45,249 bases of DNA from positions 1-45,249 of the forward strand of contig JAABQV010000019.1 of NCBI GenBank assembly GCA_011391255.1, written 5' to 3'. Made by a program: the position numbers and the translations under genes. The notes under the pieces were generated by a model. It saw nothing but the letters and a program-made list of their open reading frames with translations. It was not told the DNA's origin and made no database searches. Below, in pieces: positions 35,841 through 43,382 of this stretch. Source of the DNA: Dechloromonas sp. Lineage in GTDB: Bacteria > Pseudomonadota > Gammaproteobacteria > Burkholderiales > Rhodocyclaceae. Numbering within the stretch: the stretch's first letter is position 1; each line of letters starts with the position of its first letter.

Positions 35841-36026
35841 ATCCTGAAAGCCATGATTGAGGAAGATCTGATCGCCGAACGCATCCCCATCGAAAGCTAC
35901 CGCGAAATGGTTGCTTACCTTGGTGACGAGGATTCGACAGCGCGGCGTATGCTGGAGGAAATCCTCGCCAGCGAAGAAGAGCATGCCGATGACCTGTCAT
36001 CGCTGCTGGTCGGCATGAAGGACTAA
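35841..36026 (+). pseudogene. C-terminal fragment of a ferritin-like (bacterioferritin/Dps-type) protein
   Basis: About 61 residues fit the last two helices of a ferritin-like protein: ILKAMIEEDLIAERIPIESYREMVAYLGDEDSTARRMLEEILASEEEHADDLSSLL. The iron-ligand pattern ExxH (EEEHADD) is kept, but the first two helices and their Glu ligands are absent. The frame is open back to ATG 35727, but that extra part does not look like the family. It ends 24 bases before the esterase gene. A shortened expressed protein is possible; iron storage is not. Confidence 0.75.
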
Positions 36027-36050
36027 AGAAAAACAAACGAAAGGCGATGC

Positions 36051-37025
36051 ATGGCAAAACGAAGTCGATCGACGATTTGGAGCAAGGCACTCGAGCACAC
36101 GCTGAAGGCAATGACACGAACCGCAGTGCGAGCCGGCACAAAAGCAATCAAAGACTCGCCGACCAACTGGAGTGTCGGTATTGCGGTTGGTACGGCGGGG
36201 CCACGGCGTTATCGGCTCTACAAACCGCCCGGCGTACGGCGCAATGAAAAACTCCCGCTGCTGGTCATGCTGCACGGCTGCGGCCAGGATGCCGAAGCGC
36301 TGGCCGCCAGCAGCCGCATGAATCAGATAGCAGCCCGCGAACGCTTCTTTGTGCTTTACCCGGAGCAGGATCGGCTATCGAATATGCAAGGCTGCTGGAA
36401 CTGGTACGACACGCGGACAGGTCGGGCGCAAGCTGAAGAAAATTCGATCAATGCGGCGATTGAAAAAATTTGCCTCTCACAGGCCGTTGACCGTAACAGA
36501 ATCGCTTTGGCCGGCATTTCAGCCGGTGCCGGCATGGCAGTGCTGCTGGCAACGCACCACCCGGAACGCTTTAAAGCCATCGCCATGCATTCCGGTATCG
36601 CCCCCGGCGTTGCCCACTCCTCGGCCAGTGCCATCAAGGCGATGTTCGGACAAAGCGCAACGCCTTCACCGCTACCGCCAATTGCGCCGGATGTCCGGCT
36701 GCCCGCCTTGTTAGTTATCCACGGTGCATCTGATCATGTGGTTGCACCCAGCAACGGTGCTGAAGCGGCCATGCGCTGGGGCGAACGAGTCAGTGCCAAA
36801 GCCAGCAAACCGCGCACGGTGCAACGCGGTGCCCGTTATGCGTCAACCATCACCGACTATCGCAGCAAAGGCCGTATCATTGCGACGCTTTGTGAAGTCA
36901 GCCGGCTTGGCCACGCCTGGAGCGGTGGCGCGGCCGGTCATGCTTACAGCGACCCGAAAGGCCCGGACGCCTCACGCATGATCTGGGCCTTTGTGGCCAA
37001 ACAATTTGCACGGGTAAATGCATAG
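36051..37025 (+). CDS. PHB depolymerase-family esterase
   Basis: A 324-residue alpha/beta hydrolase of the PHB depolymerase/LpqC type: KLPLLVMLHGCGQDAEALAASSRMN (oxyanion region), FFVLYPEQ, CWNWYD, IALAGISAGAGMAVLLA with nucleophile Ser157, LVIHGASDHVV with the likely Asp, and LGHAWSGG with the His. There is no signal peptide, so it is probably cytosolic, acting on polyhydroxybutyrate or short esters. The N-terminus (KALEHTLKAMTRTAVRAGTKA) is an amphipathic helix like those that bind PHB granules. AAAGG precedes the ATG. It converges with the cupin gene. Confidence 0.85.
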   Translation: MAKRSRSTIWSKALEHTLKAMTRTAVRAGTKAIKDSPTNWSVGIAVGTAGPRRYRLYKPPGVRRNEKLPLLVMLHGCGQDAEALAASSRMNQIAARERFFVLYPEQDRLSNMQGCWNWYDTRTGRAQAEENSINAAIEKICLSQAVDRNRIALAGISAGAGMAVLLATHHPERFKAIAMHSGIAPGVAHSSASAIKAMFGQSATPSPLPPIAPDVRLPALLVIHGASDHVVAPSNGAEAAMRWGERVSAKASKPRTVQRGARYASTITDYRSKGRIIATLCEVSRLGHAWSGGAAGHAYSDPKGPDASRMIWAFVAKQFARVNA

Positions 37026-37047
37026 AACACAACCCGTGCCAAGCATT

Positions 37048-37440
37048 TCACTCAGTCGTCTGGCCGTTGAAATGCTCCTTGTCGCCCTCGGCATCAGCGC
37101 GCGTCTCATGAACTACACCATCCCGATGATTGGGCGGCGCATAGATCGTATACAGTTTGAGCGGCACACTGCCGGTGTTGATGATGTTGTGATTCGTCCC
37201 GGCCGGAACAATTATCGCGAAACCGGCATGTATTGCCGTACGCACGCCATTCAGAACTGCTTCACCTGAGCCTTCCTCAACACGGAAGAACTGATCGACC
37301 TTGTGAATCTCTGCCCCGATATCTTCCTGAGGCCGTAATGACATGATGACCAGCTGGCAATTTTTTGCCGTGTATAACACTTGGCGAAACTTGTTGTTCC
37401 TGACTGCCAGACTTTCAATATCCTGCAAATAGCCTTTCAT
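37048..37440 (-). CDS. Cupin-domain protein
   Basis: A 130-residue single cupin: QLVIMSLRPQEDIGAEIHKVDQFFRVEEGSGEAVLNG gives motif 1 (with E-x-H and Q/F in place of the usual second His) and GFAIIVPAGTNHNIINTGSVPLKLYTIYAPP gives motif 2 with its His. PNHRDGVVHETRADAE at the end is typical of mannose-6-phosphate isomerase-like cupins. AAGGAG precedes ATG. Metal binding is likely; the reaction is unknown. Confidence 0.85.
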   Translation of the reverse strand: MKGYLQDIESLAVRNNKFRQVLYTAKNCQLVIMSLRPQEDIGAEIHKVDQFFRVEEGSGEAVLNGVRTAIHAGFAIIVPAGTNHNIINTGSVPLKLYTIYAPPNHRDGVVHETRADAEGDKEHFNGQTTE

Positions 37441-37495
37441 ATCAACTCCTTGTTTTAATGAGTTTATAAATCACGCCACGCTGCCTTTGAACGCC

Positions 37496-37570
37496 TTAGC
37501 GCAATCCGAAAAAAGACAAAACGGCGATGATGACGACGACCAGGCCAATGAAGTAAATGATGCTGTTCAT
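37496..37570 (-). CDS. 24-residue single-span membrane peptide
   Basis: The sequence MNSIIYFIGLVVVIIAVLSF plus FGLR is one transmembrane helix with a charged end. AAGGAAA lies eight bases before the ATG at 37570. Near-identical MNS-x-IY-x-(I/V)GL-VVV-I-x-x-LSF-x-GLR peptides occur widely in proteobacteria, so it is very likely a real microprotein. A longer frame in phase (to 37684) has no ribosome binding site. It stands in a group of stress-related genes; role unknown. Confidence 0.75.
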   Translation of the reverse strand: MNSIIYFIGLVVVIIAVLSFFGLR

Positions 37571-37696
37571 TTGAGTTTCCTTTACGTGGGTTTGAAAACC
37601 GACTCGACTATTCAGGGCGCTCTGCGACACGCCAGTATTCAAACTACCCTTTCCTGGCGCCGGGTTCTGTGCGCTATCACGCACAAATAGACGGAT

Positions 37697-38347
37697 TTAT
37701 TTTTGAGAAGGTTTAGCTGCTACATTCTTTGCCAGCCAGAGTGGCAGCAGGATTTTCGATGCCATGAGCCCGGCGCGCCACAAAAGCCCACGCGACTTGT
37801 CATGCTTCCGGCTCAGATAGCCGACACCAATCGCCCCGAGTAAAACGCCACCAAGCAAGACGGGGGACTCGACCCGGTGCTGTAGCCTGGCTTGCGCCAG
37901 CTGATACTCGTCAACCACCGCCGTTCGCGCCTCGACGACCTGCTGTTCGGCAAGCCCCAAATGTATGGAAAGACTGCTCACTTTGTCCGTTCCCTCAGCC
38001 AAACTGATCAATTGCCGTCGAGTTGCTGGAAAAAAGGGGTGGCGACGCCAGCGTGCGATGACAGCGATCAAGATCGCAACGCCGGCAAAGCTACCTAATG
38101 CGCCGATAACAAGCGCGCCAACCCAGCCGATGGTGCCGTTTTGAACCAGAACAAATGCCAGGCCGGCCAGCATGAACAGCCACCCGGTCAGCGCCAGCCA
38201 GGCGGCGCTGATAATTAGTCCGAACATCCAGGCCAAGTCCAAACCAATCACCCTGCTCTCAACAGCAAACAGGGAGACAAAGCGGGCGATCAAGTCAAGC
38301 AGGGATTTCGTCATGGCCGCAATGGCCCCAACGGGTTTGGCGTTCAT
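37697..38347 (-). CDS. Membrane protein of the phage-holin/YqjE type
   Basis: A protein of about 216 residues if started at 38347, where AAGG lies upstream. It has an amphipathic start (LLDLIARFVSLFAVESRVIGLDLAWMFG), two membrane helices (LIISAAWLALTGWLFMLAGLAFVLV and GWVGALVIGALGSFAGVAILIAVIARW), then a cytosolic helical part and a third hydrophobic stretch (LLGGVLLGAIGVGYLSRK) like YqjK/ElaB-type tails. YqjE-like proteins stand beside ElaB-like stress proteins and may tether ribosomes or scaffolds to the membrane. Other in-frame starts (38314 and 38434) are possible. Confidence 0.65.
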   Translation of the reverse strand: MNAKPVGAIAAMTKSLLDLIARFVSLFAVESRVIGLDLAWMFGLIISAAWLALTGWLFMLAGLAFVLVQNGTIGWVGALVIGALGSFAGVAILIAVIARWRRHPFFPATRRQLISLAEGTDKVSSLSIHLGLAEQQVVEARTAVVDEYQLAQARLQHRVESPVLLGGVLLGAIGVGYLSRKHDKSRGLLWRAGLMASKILLPLWLAKNVAAKPSQK

Positions 38348-38549
38348 AAATGGCCTTAAAGACGGTTGATCGGTGACGAAGTACGCTGGTGCCACCACAC
38401 TTCGCGACAAGCATAGGAAATAGCCCGTCATCACACCGTGTGCCAGCGCACAGAGCCCTCACCTTGGCCCGCCGATAATTGGCCTGACTGACTAAAGCAA
38501 CTTTCTCGCGACTCACCTGAAGGATTCACGCCTTGCACTACCTAATGCC

Positions 38550-40532
38550 ATGACCGTAATTCACTTGCTGAAGTGGCTGGCCGGCACGGTGGCATCACTT
38601 GTGTTTCTGAGCATCGTGCTACTCGCATTCATGGACTGGAATCTGCTGCGCGCGCCGATAGGTCGCTGGGTCAGCGATTCGACCGGCAGAAGCTTCGCCA
38701 TCAACGGTGACTTGAGTGTCAATCCTGGCCTGCTGCCCCGCATCGTCGTCAATGATCTGGTGCTCGGCAATGCTGCCTGGAGCGACAAACCCAAGATGCT
38801 GGATATCAAGCGGCTTGAGTTCAACCTGAACATTTACCAGTTGCTGACCAAAGGCCTGGCTTTTTCGGAAATCTCACTCTCGGCGCCTCAGGTCATTCTG
38901 GAAGTGAGTCGGGATGGCATGCCGAACTGGGTCTTCGCTGATCAGAAAACAAGCCAGTCATTCTCCTTCCCGATCATCGAGAATCTCATCATCGATCACG
39001 GCAGCGCGATTTTTCGCGACCCCAAGTTGAATACCGACCTCCTGTTTGAACTCAAAACCCGCGAAGGCGACAAGAGCAACCCGGCGCTCACCCTGGAAAT
39101 TGTCGGGAAAGGCCGCTTCAATGGACTACCGACCACGCTGAACGCCCAAGGCGGTTCGCTGCTCAGCCTGCGCAGCCCCGAAAACCCCTACCCGATCAAG
39201 GCAAACGGCGTTTTGGGCAGCACCCGGGTGAGCATCGAAGGCAGCTTGCTCGACCCGCTACATTTCAAGGGCCAGAAACTGAACTTCACCTTGGCTGGCA
39301 AAGACCTGGCCTCGCTATTTCCCATCATTGGCGTACCGTTTCCACCGACCCCGGCTTATCGGCTGGCCGGCATGCTTGATCACCTGAATAACGTATGGAC
39401 CTTCAGCAACTTCAAAGGCACAGTCGGAGAAAGCGATATTTCGGGCAATTTCGCCGTCGACCGTAACCAACAGCCGCAGATGATCAGCGCCAATCTGGTC
39501 TCGAAGCAATTTCTGATGAAAGACCTTGGCGGATTCATTGGCGCTGATACTGAGGTACGTCCAAGCACAACACCGCCAGCCAATGATCGCGTGCTGCCTG
39601 CCGAACCGTTCAGTTTTGAAAAACTGGCGGCGGCCAATGCCGATGTTCAGTTCAGGGGCGAAAAGATCATCAGCAACAATACGCCGCTCACCAACATGAC
39701 CGCCCATCTGTTCATTACTGAAGGCGTCATCACGCTGGCGCCGCTCAATTTTGGGGTAGCTGGTGGAAGTCTGGTTTCCTACATTCAAATGAATAGTCGG
39801 CAATCGCCCATCGTCACGGCAGCCGAGTTCATCGCCAAGGGCTTGCACCTTAATCAATTGTTTCCCGGCTCGGCGCTCGCCGCCGAGGACACCGGCACCA
39901 TGGGTGGTCGGGCCAAGTTGATTGGTCACGGCAATTCGGTGGCGCGCATGCTGGCAACGGCCAACGGCGAATCAGCGCTGATCAGTGACGGCGGCTCGGT
40001 GGGCGAGTTGATGCTGCGCCTGTCGAATCTCGATATCGCCAACTCCCTCCTCGTGCTGCTCAGTGGCGACAAGCAGGTGCCAATTCATTGCATGGTTGGC
40101 AATTTCAAGGCAGTGGATGGCGATTTCATCGTCAAGGATCTGGTCCTCGATACCGCCAAGGTCAACATTGTTGGCAGCGGCAATATCAACTTCAGCGACG
40201 AGTCCATCCACCTTCGACTGGTGCCAGCATCGAAAGGCTTCAGCCTCGCCTCACTGCGTGGCCCGATCGTCGTTAGCGGCAGCTTTAAAAACCCGGTCCT
40301 TCGACCTGAAATGGGCGGCGTCATTGTTCGCGGCGGGCTTGCTGTCGCCCTGGGTGCCGCCACTTCAGGCGTTGGCGCCCTGATCCCGCTACTCGATTTT
40401 GGGTCGGGACGAGACAGCAACTGCAAAACCCTGCTGGGCGATGCCAAAAGCGACACCGGGGTCAAAACCAGCGACATCGCGCCACGCGGCAGCAACGCGC
40501 AAACCCAACCAACCCAAAGGAAACCCCCATGA
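38550..40532 (+). CDS. AsmA family protein
   Basis: A 660-residue protein with one N-terminal membrane helix (LLKWLAGTVASLVFLSIVLLAFMDW) and a long periplasmic beta-rich part. The start of the AsmA repeat is typical: WNLLRAPIGRWVSDSTGRSFAINGDLSVN and PRIVVNDLVLGNAAWSDKPKMLDIKRLEFNLN. The AsmA-like C-terminal domain includes LLVLLSGDKQVPIHCMVGNFKAVDGDFIVKDLVLDTAKVNIVGSGNINFSDE and LRGPIVVSGSFKNPVLRPEMGG. AsmA-like proteins are proposed to move phospholipids to the outer membrane. Its stop overlaps the next ATG (ATGA). Confidence 0.9.
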   Translation: MTVIHLLKWLAGTVASLVFLSIVLLAFMDWNLLRAPIGRWVSDSTGRSFAINGDLSVNPGLLPRIVVNDLVLGNAAWSDKPKMLDIKRLEFNLNIYQLLTKGLAFSEISLSAPQVILEVSRDGMPNWVFADQKTSQSFSFPIIENLIIDHGSAIFRDPKLNTDLLFELKTREGDKSNPALTLEIVGKGRFNGLPTTLNAQGGSLLSLRSPENPYPIKANGVLGSTRVSIEGSLLDPLHFKGQKLNFTLAGKDLASLFPIIGVPFPPTPAYRLAGMLDHLNNVWTFSNFKGTVGESDISGNFAVDRNQQPQMISANLVSKQFLMKDLGGFIGADTEVRPSTTPPANDRVLPAEPFSFEKLAAANADVQFRGEKIISNNTPLTNMTAHLFITEGVITLAPLNFGVAGGSLVSYIQMNSRQSPIVTAAEFIAKGLHLNQLFPGSALAAEDTGTMGGRAKLIGHGNSVARMLATANGESALISDGGSVGELMLRLSNLDIANSLLVLLSGDKQVPIHCMVGNFKAVDGDFIVKDLVLDTAKVNIVGSGNINFSDESIHLRLVPASKGFSLASLRGPIVVSGSFKNPVLRPEMGGVIVRGGLAVALGAATSGVGALIPLLDFGSGRDSNCKTLLGDAKSDTGVKTSDIAPRGSNAQTQPTQRKPP

Positions 40533-41161
40533 TCCGCATCGAACTACAGATAGATTTGACTTACGAAATTGACGCTGGCGGTGCCGATTTCGTCTTCAAT
40601 GTGCACGCAGCACATACTCCCAGCCAGACCATTACCGGCGAACAGCTGAACCTGAGCCAATCCGTGCCGCAACGCATGTATACCGCACCGGAAAGCGGCA
40701 ATCGCTACATGTATGTGCATGCCGGCCCAGGCGACCTGAAACTCTCCTACACCACAACAGTGGACTTACTGCATCACTTTGCCGATCCGGCGCTGATCCA
40801 CGAAGTGCCAATCAAGGACATTCCGCCTGAAGTAATGGGCTACATCTACCCCAGCCGCTATTGCCAGTCGGACCGTTTGATCAAGCTGGCCAATAACGAA
40901 TTTGGCAAGCTGCCGCAAGGTTATAGCCGGGTGCAGGCAATTCAGGACTGGGTCAAACGGCATGTCAAATTCACACTGCATAGTACCAACTCGAATACGA
41001 GAGGAAACGCCAGCGGGAATAGCAGGCAGCACTTTTCGTTAGCTAAACAGAACGGAATGCCAGGTGACAACCGTCAGGTTGATGCGTATTTCCACTTCTG
41101 CTCGTGCGCTGTCTTGGGTTTATACGGAAATTACTCAAGATCGCGATCAATGACTGAATAG
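40529..41161 (+). pseudogene. Transglutaminase-like family protein, N-terminal part only
   Basis: Residues 1-157 fit a bacterial transglutaminase-like protein: the beta-sandwich start (IRIELQIDLTYEI, QSVPQRMYTAPESGNRYMY), YIYPSRYCQSDRL and VQAIQDWVKRHVKFTLHSTNSNT. In the family this leads into S-A-x-D-x-x-x-x-x-x-G-x-C-R-D-x-x-H, holding the catalytic Cys, His and Asp. Here the match stops at about 41000 and unrelated sequence follows to a stop at 41161. All catalytic residues are lost. It is the only fragment in this region that keeps its front and not its end, and it is translationally coupled to asmA. Confidence 0.8.
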
Positions 41162-41240
41162 TGTCGTAATTTCAACGCCAGGTTTCACACCACGAAGGAA
41201 GCTGTTTTTTCTTTTTTGCAAACTCTAGAAGCGCGATGTG

Positions 41241-41840
41241 TTAGCTGCGTGCAAAAGCAAGTAACGGAGCATAGTCGCGGGCATCAGCGGCTTGTAGAGC
41301 AGCGATGTAGCGATGACGGGTATCGGTGGCACTAATCAGGCTGGCATCAGTCAAGCTGCGGCTACCCCAGGTAAAGCGGGGTTGGCCCAAGCGTGCCACC
41401 AGCAAGTCGGCCATCATGCGGGCATGGCGTCCATTGCCATTGGGAAAGGGGTGAATGACGACCAGTCGATGATGAAAGCGGACGGCAATTTCATCCGGCA
41501 TATAGGTGGCATGCGCCACCTGATAGCGGACGTCATCGAGCAAATTCTTCAATTCGACACCGACCTTGAGCCAATCGACGCCGATGTTTTTGTCGGACTT
41601 GCGGAAATTGCCGGCCCATTGCCAGGTTTCGCCGAACATCTGTTTGTGCAATTGGCGAACGAAGGCTTCGTCAAGAATTTCCTTGCGTTGCTTGCGCGCC
41701 CAGGCTTCACCTTGCACGATGTTCAGTTGCTCCCACTCGTTCAACTCACCCTGCGTGGTGATATGGCCGGGGATCAGGCTGGCGAGTTCGTCGGCATCAA
41801 GCGGAGTGGCGCCAGGCGGGTAATCGATATTGAAAGCCAT
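41241..41840 (-). CDS. Fic-domain protein, mobile mystery protein B
   Basis: A 199-residue Fic protein with the complete active motif HPFPNGNGRH (His130 to Arg138), a N-terminal ELNEWEQLNI helix and MFGETWQWAGNFRKSDKNIGV. This arrangement, directly after an HTH gene, is that of the mobile mystery protein B family, found on plasmids and mobile regions always with protein A. Fic proteins transfer AMP or other groups to target proteins. The HxFxxGNGR residues are all intact, so it should be active; its target is unknown. Its ATG overlaps the stop of the HTH gene by one base (TAATG). It could be the toxin of a Fic-based toxin-antitoxin system. Confidence 0.88.
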   Translation of the reverse strand: MAFNIDYPPGATPLDADELASLIPGHITTQGELNEWEQLNIVQGEAWARKQRKEILDEAFVRQLHKQMFGETWQWAGNFRKSDKNIGVDWLKVGVELKNLLDDVRYQVAHATYMPDEIAVRFHHRLVVIHPFPNGNGRHARMMADLLVARLGQPRFTWGSRSLTDASLISATDTRHRYIAALQAADARDYAPLLAFARS

Positions 41841-42307
41841 TATTTGCCCCGCCAGAGCGCACGACGAGGCCCCTTAAGCAGGCTCTCGGCCATTTCGCGG
41901 GTTTGTGCTTCGACAGTTTCCCGTGAGGTTGATTGAGCTTCCAATGCCATGGTGTGGCTGATGGCTGCCATGCGGCTACGTGCCAATTCGTTGGCACGCG
42001 CTTCCAGGGTTTCAGACAGCGGCTGCCTGGGCACCAGCGCATATTGGAGCTCACAACCCATCGCTTCAGCGGCACGGCGCAGCGTGGCCAAACTGATGGT
42101 GTCGTCTGCCTCGGAAGCTTCCAAGCGGGTGACGGTCGAAGTGGTGACGCCCAGGCAATTAGCGATATGCGTTGCCGTCATGCCTAGGCTTTCTCTGATA
42201 GCTTTAACCCAACCTGAGGGCGGGCGTGGTGGCAGATCGGCACTGCGCCAGCGGTTCAAGGCAACATCGAGTTGGCGACGCTTTAGTTCGGAGAAATTTG
42301 ATTTCAT
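41840..42307 (-). CDS. HTH regulator, mobile mystery protein A
   Basis: A 155-residue protein. The helix-turn-helix (about 33-80) is WVKAIRESLGMTATHIANCLGVTTSTVTRLEASEADDTISLATLRRAAEAMGC, typical of mobile mystery protein A, preceded by LKRRQLDVALNRWRSADLPPRP. The C-terminal half is a charged helical region (LSETLEARANELARSRMAAISHTMALEAQ). It is the upstream partner of the Fic gene and is expected to repress the pair and perhaps restrain Fic. No Shine-Dalgarno sequence precedes the ATG. Three palindromic operators lie directly upstream. Confidence 0.85.
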   Translation of the reverse strand: MKSNFSELKRRQLDVALNRWRSADLPPRPPSGWVKAIRESLGMTATHIANCLGVTTSTVTRLEASEADDTISLATLRRAAEAMGCELQYALVPRQPLSETLEARANELARSRMAAISHTMALEAQSTSRETVEAQTREMAESLLKGPRRALWRGK

Positions 42308-42311
42308 TTAT

Positions 42312-42393
42312 TGCACCATGACGCAATATCGCGTTTATATATTTTGCATTATAACGCAATAAATATATATTGCAATTTGCATCATAGTGCAAC
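42312..42393 (-). promoter_or_regulatory. Triple phased operator and promoter of the mobile mystery A/B operon
   Basis: Three 16-bp imperfect palindromes of the form TTGCAYYATRRYGCAA lie at 42312-42327, 42345-42360 and 42378-42393. Their centres are exactly 33 bp apart, about three helical turns, so they face nearly the same side of DNA. On the minus strand TTGCAA (42376-42371), 16 bases and TATAAT (42354-42349) form the promoter: the middle palindrome covers the -10 box, the right one borders the -35 box, and the left one lies in the leader just before the ATG at 42307. This suggests cooperative repression by the HTH protein. Confidence 0.8.
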
Positions 42394-42436
42394 ATTGAAG
42401 CCAACCAGGCCTGTTGGCCAGTTTGCCCATTGCCCC

Positions 42437-42850
42437 CTAGCGCGAGAAGTCAATTGACTCAATGCAATTCTGCCGCAATGGCTCTGAAACCCTGGCCTCC
42501 ACCCAGCCATGGGCTTTGATGGCAATACCTTGCTCATAAGCCCACCTGGCTACCCGATTTGAGCAATGATGGTCAGCAACATATCCCGTCATCTCGCCCA
42601 AAATATCTGCCCCAAATCGATGATTCCTCTCCAACCAGCGATCAAGATGCCGTGCGGCAGCAAGCATGTCAGATTTGCGCCGGTTGCATTCAGCATGCGC
42701 CAGGACAAAATTATGGGCAAGATCACGCGGGTATTTTGACCAGGGAATAAAGTGATCTACATCCCCAGCCCAAGTCATCGGTTTGCCACAATAGAAGCAT
42801 TTACCTGACTGAATCTTGTAGTGCTCTATAACGAAACTGCAACCCGTGTC
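42437..42850 (-). pseudogene. HNH endonuclease, C-terminal fragment
   Basis: The leftward frame reads EHYKIQSGKCFYCGKPMTWAGDVDHFIPWSKYPRDLAHNFVLAHAECNRRKSD, an HNH nuclease core with a zinc-type CxxC, then DH, N and C...N..K. A helical C-terminus follows to the stop at 42437. The ATG at 42778 lies inside the zinc motif, so it is not the true start; the frame is open beyond it but runs into the opposite-strand regulator fragment at about 42841. The front (probably over 100 residues) is missing. The nuclease motif itself is intact. Confidence 0.75.
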
Positions 42851-42931
42851 GATATGGAAACGATGGATCGCCTTTGCAAGTTATTCAGATGTCGAATCGG
42901 TGATCTGTTCGAATTCGTCGAACCGATCTAG
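42842..42931 (+). pseudogene. C-terminal fragment of an XRE/Cro-type regulator
   Basis: Thirty codons read TRVDMETMDRLCKLFRCRIGDLFEF then VEPI and a stop. This is the end of a short XRE/Cro regulator (...TLDKLCKALDCQPGDLLEY... pattern). The start and helix-turn-helix are lost at the head-to-head join with the HNH fragment. Confidence 0.7.
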
Positions 42932-42998
42932 AGTCTGATTGAAGGGCACGGAGAGCGGTAATCAATATTGACGAACTTTATCTTCACCCAGATAATCG

Positions 42999-43039
42999 TG
43001 GGCACACCAAAGGCTCAGAGTGGGCACAAATTGGGCACA
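42999..43039. repeat. Three TGGGCACA repeats beside tRNA-Val
   Basis: TGGGCACA occurs at 42999-43006, 43021-43028 and 43032-43039, the last two 11 bp apart. A comparable pair (TGGTAGCAAA, 12 bp apart) precedes the integrase start behind tRNA-Asp. They may be integrase arm-type sites or the remains of an integrase leader. Confidence 0.5.
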
Positions 43040-43083
43040 GTCGTGAGTTTTGAGAACGGCAGCCAGATTGATTCCGGCAATAA

Positions 43084-43116
43084 AAAACCCGCAAAGCATC
43101 GCGCCGTGCGGGTTTT
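43084..43116 (-). terminator. Terminator of tRNA-Val
   Basis: AAAACCCGCA (43084-43093) pairs perfectly with TGCGGGTTTT (43107-43116). On the minus strand the second arm runs into further T residues. Half of this stem is also found in the damaged copy at 26189-26217. Confidence 0.85.
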
Positions 43117-43130
43117 AAGATAAACGTTAC

Positions 43131-43205
43131 TGGTGCGAGCGGAGGGCTTCGAACCCCCGACCCCCGCCGTGTGAAGGCGATGCTCTACCCCTGAGCTACG
43201 CTCGC
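43131..43205 (-). tRNA. tRNA-Val (anticodon CAC)
   Basis: Acceptor GCGAGCG pairs with CGCTCGC. D-stem GCTC/GAGC, anticodon stem TCGCC/GGCGG with loop TTCACAC (anticodon CAC, reading GUG), T-arm with GGTTCGAAG, and an encoded CCA end. It is intact and points left, away from gltX. Its 3' end is duplicated in damaged form at 26.2 kb, which marks it as a likely integration site. Confidence 0.93.
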
Positions 43206-43382
43206 GAAACCGGAAAACTGGGTAACTTCACTGAAATTAAGGCGTCAAATCAACGGGATTCACGCTGGAATCTCGCGAATCGCCAAAATCAGCAAGGCGC
43301 GCATTTAACCACAAGCCGCCAAGCTGGTCAAACCGCCCTCGGATAGAATATAGCCTTCGATTTTCTGGAAACCAGACTCTCC

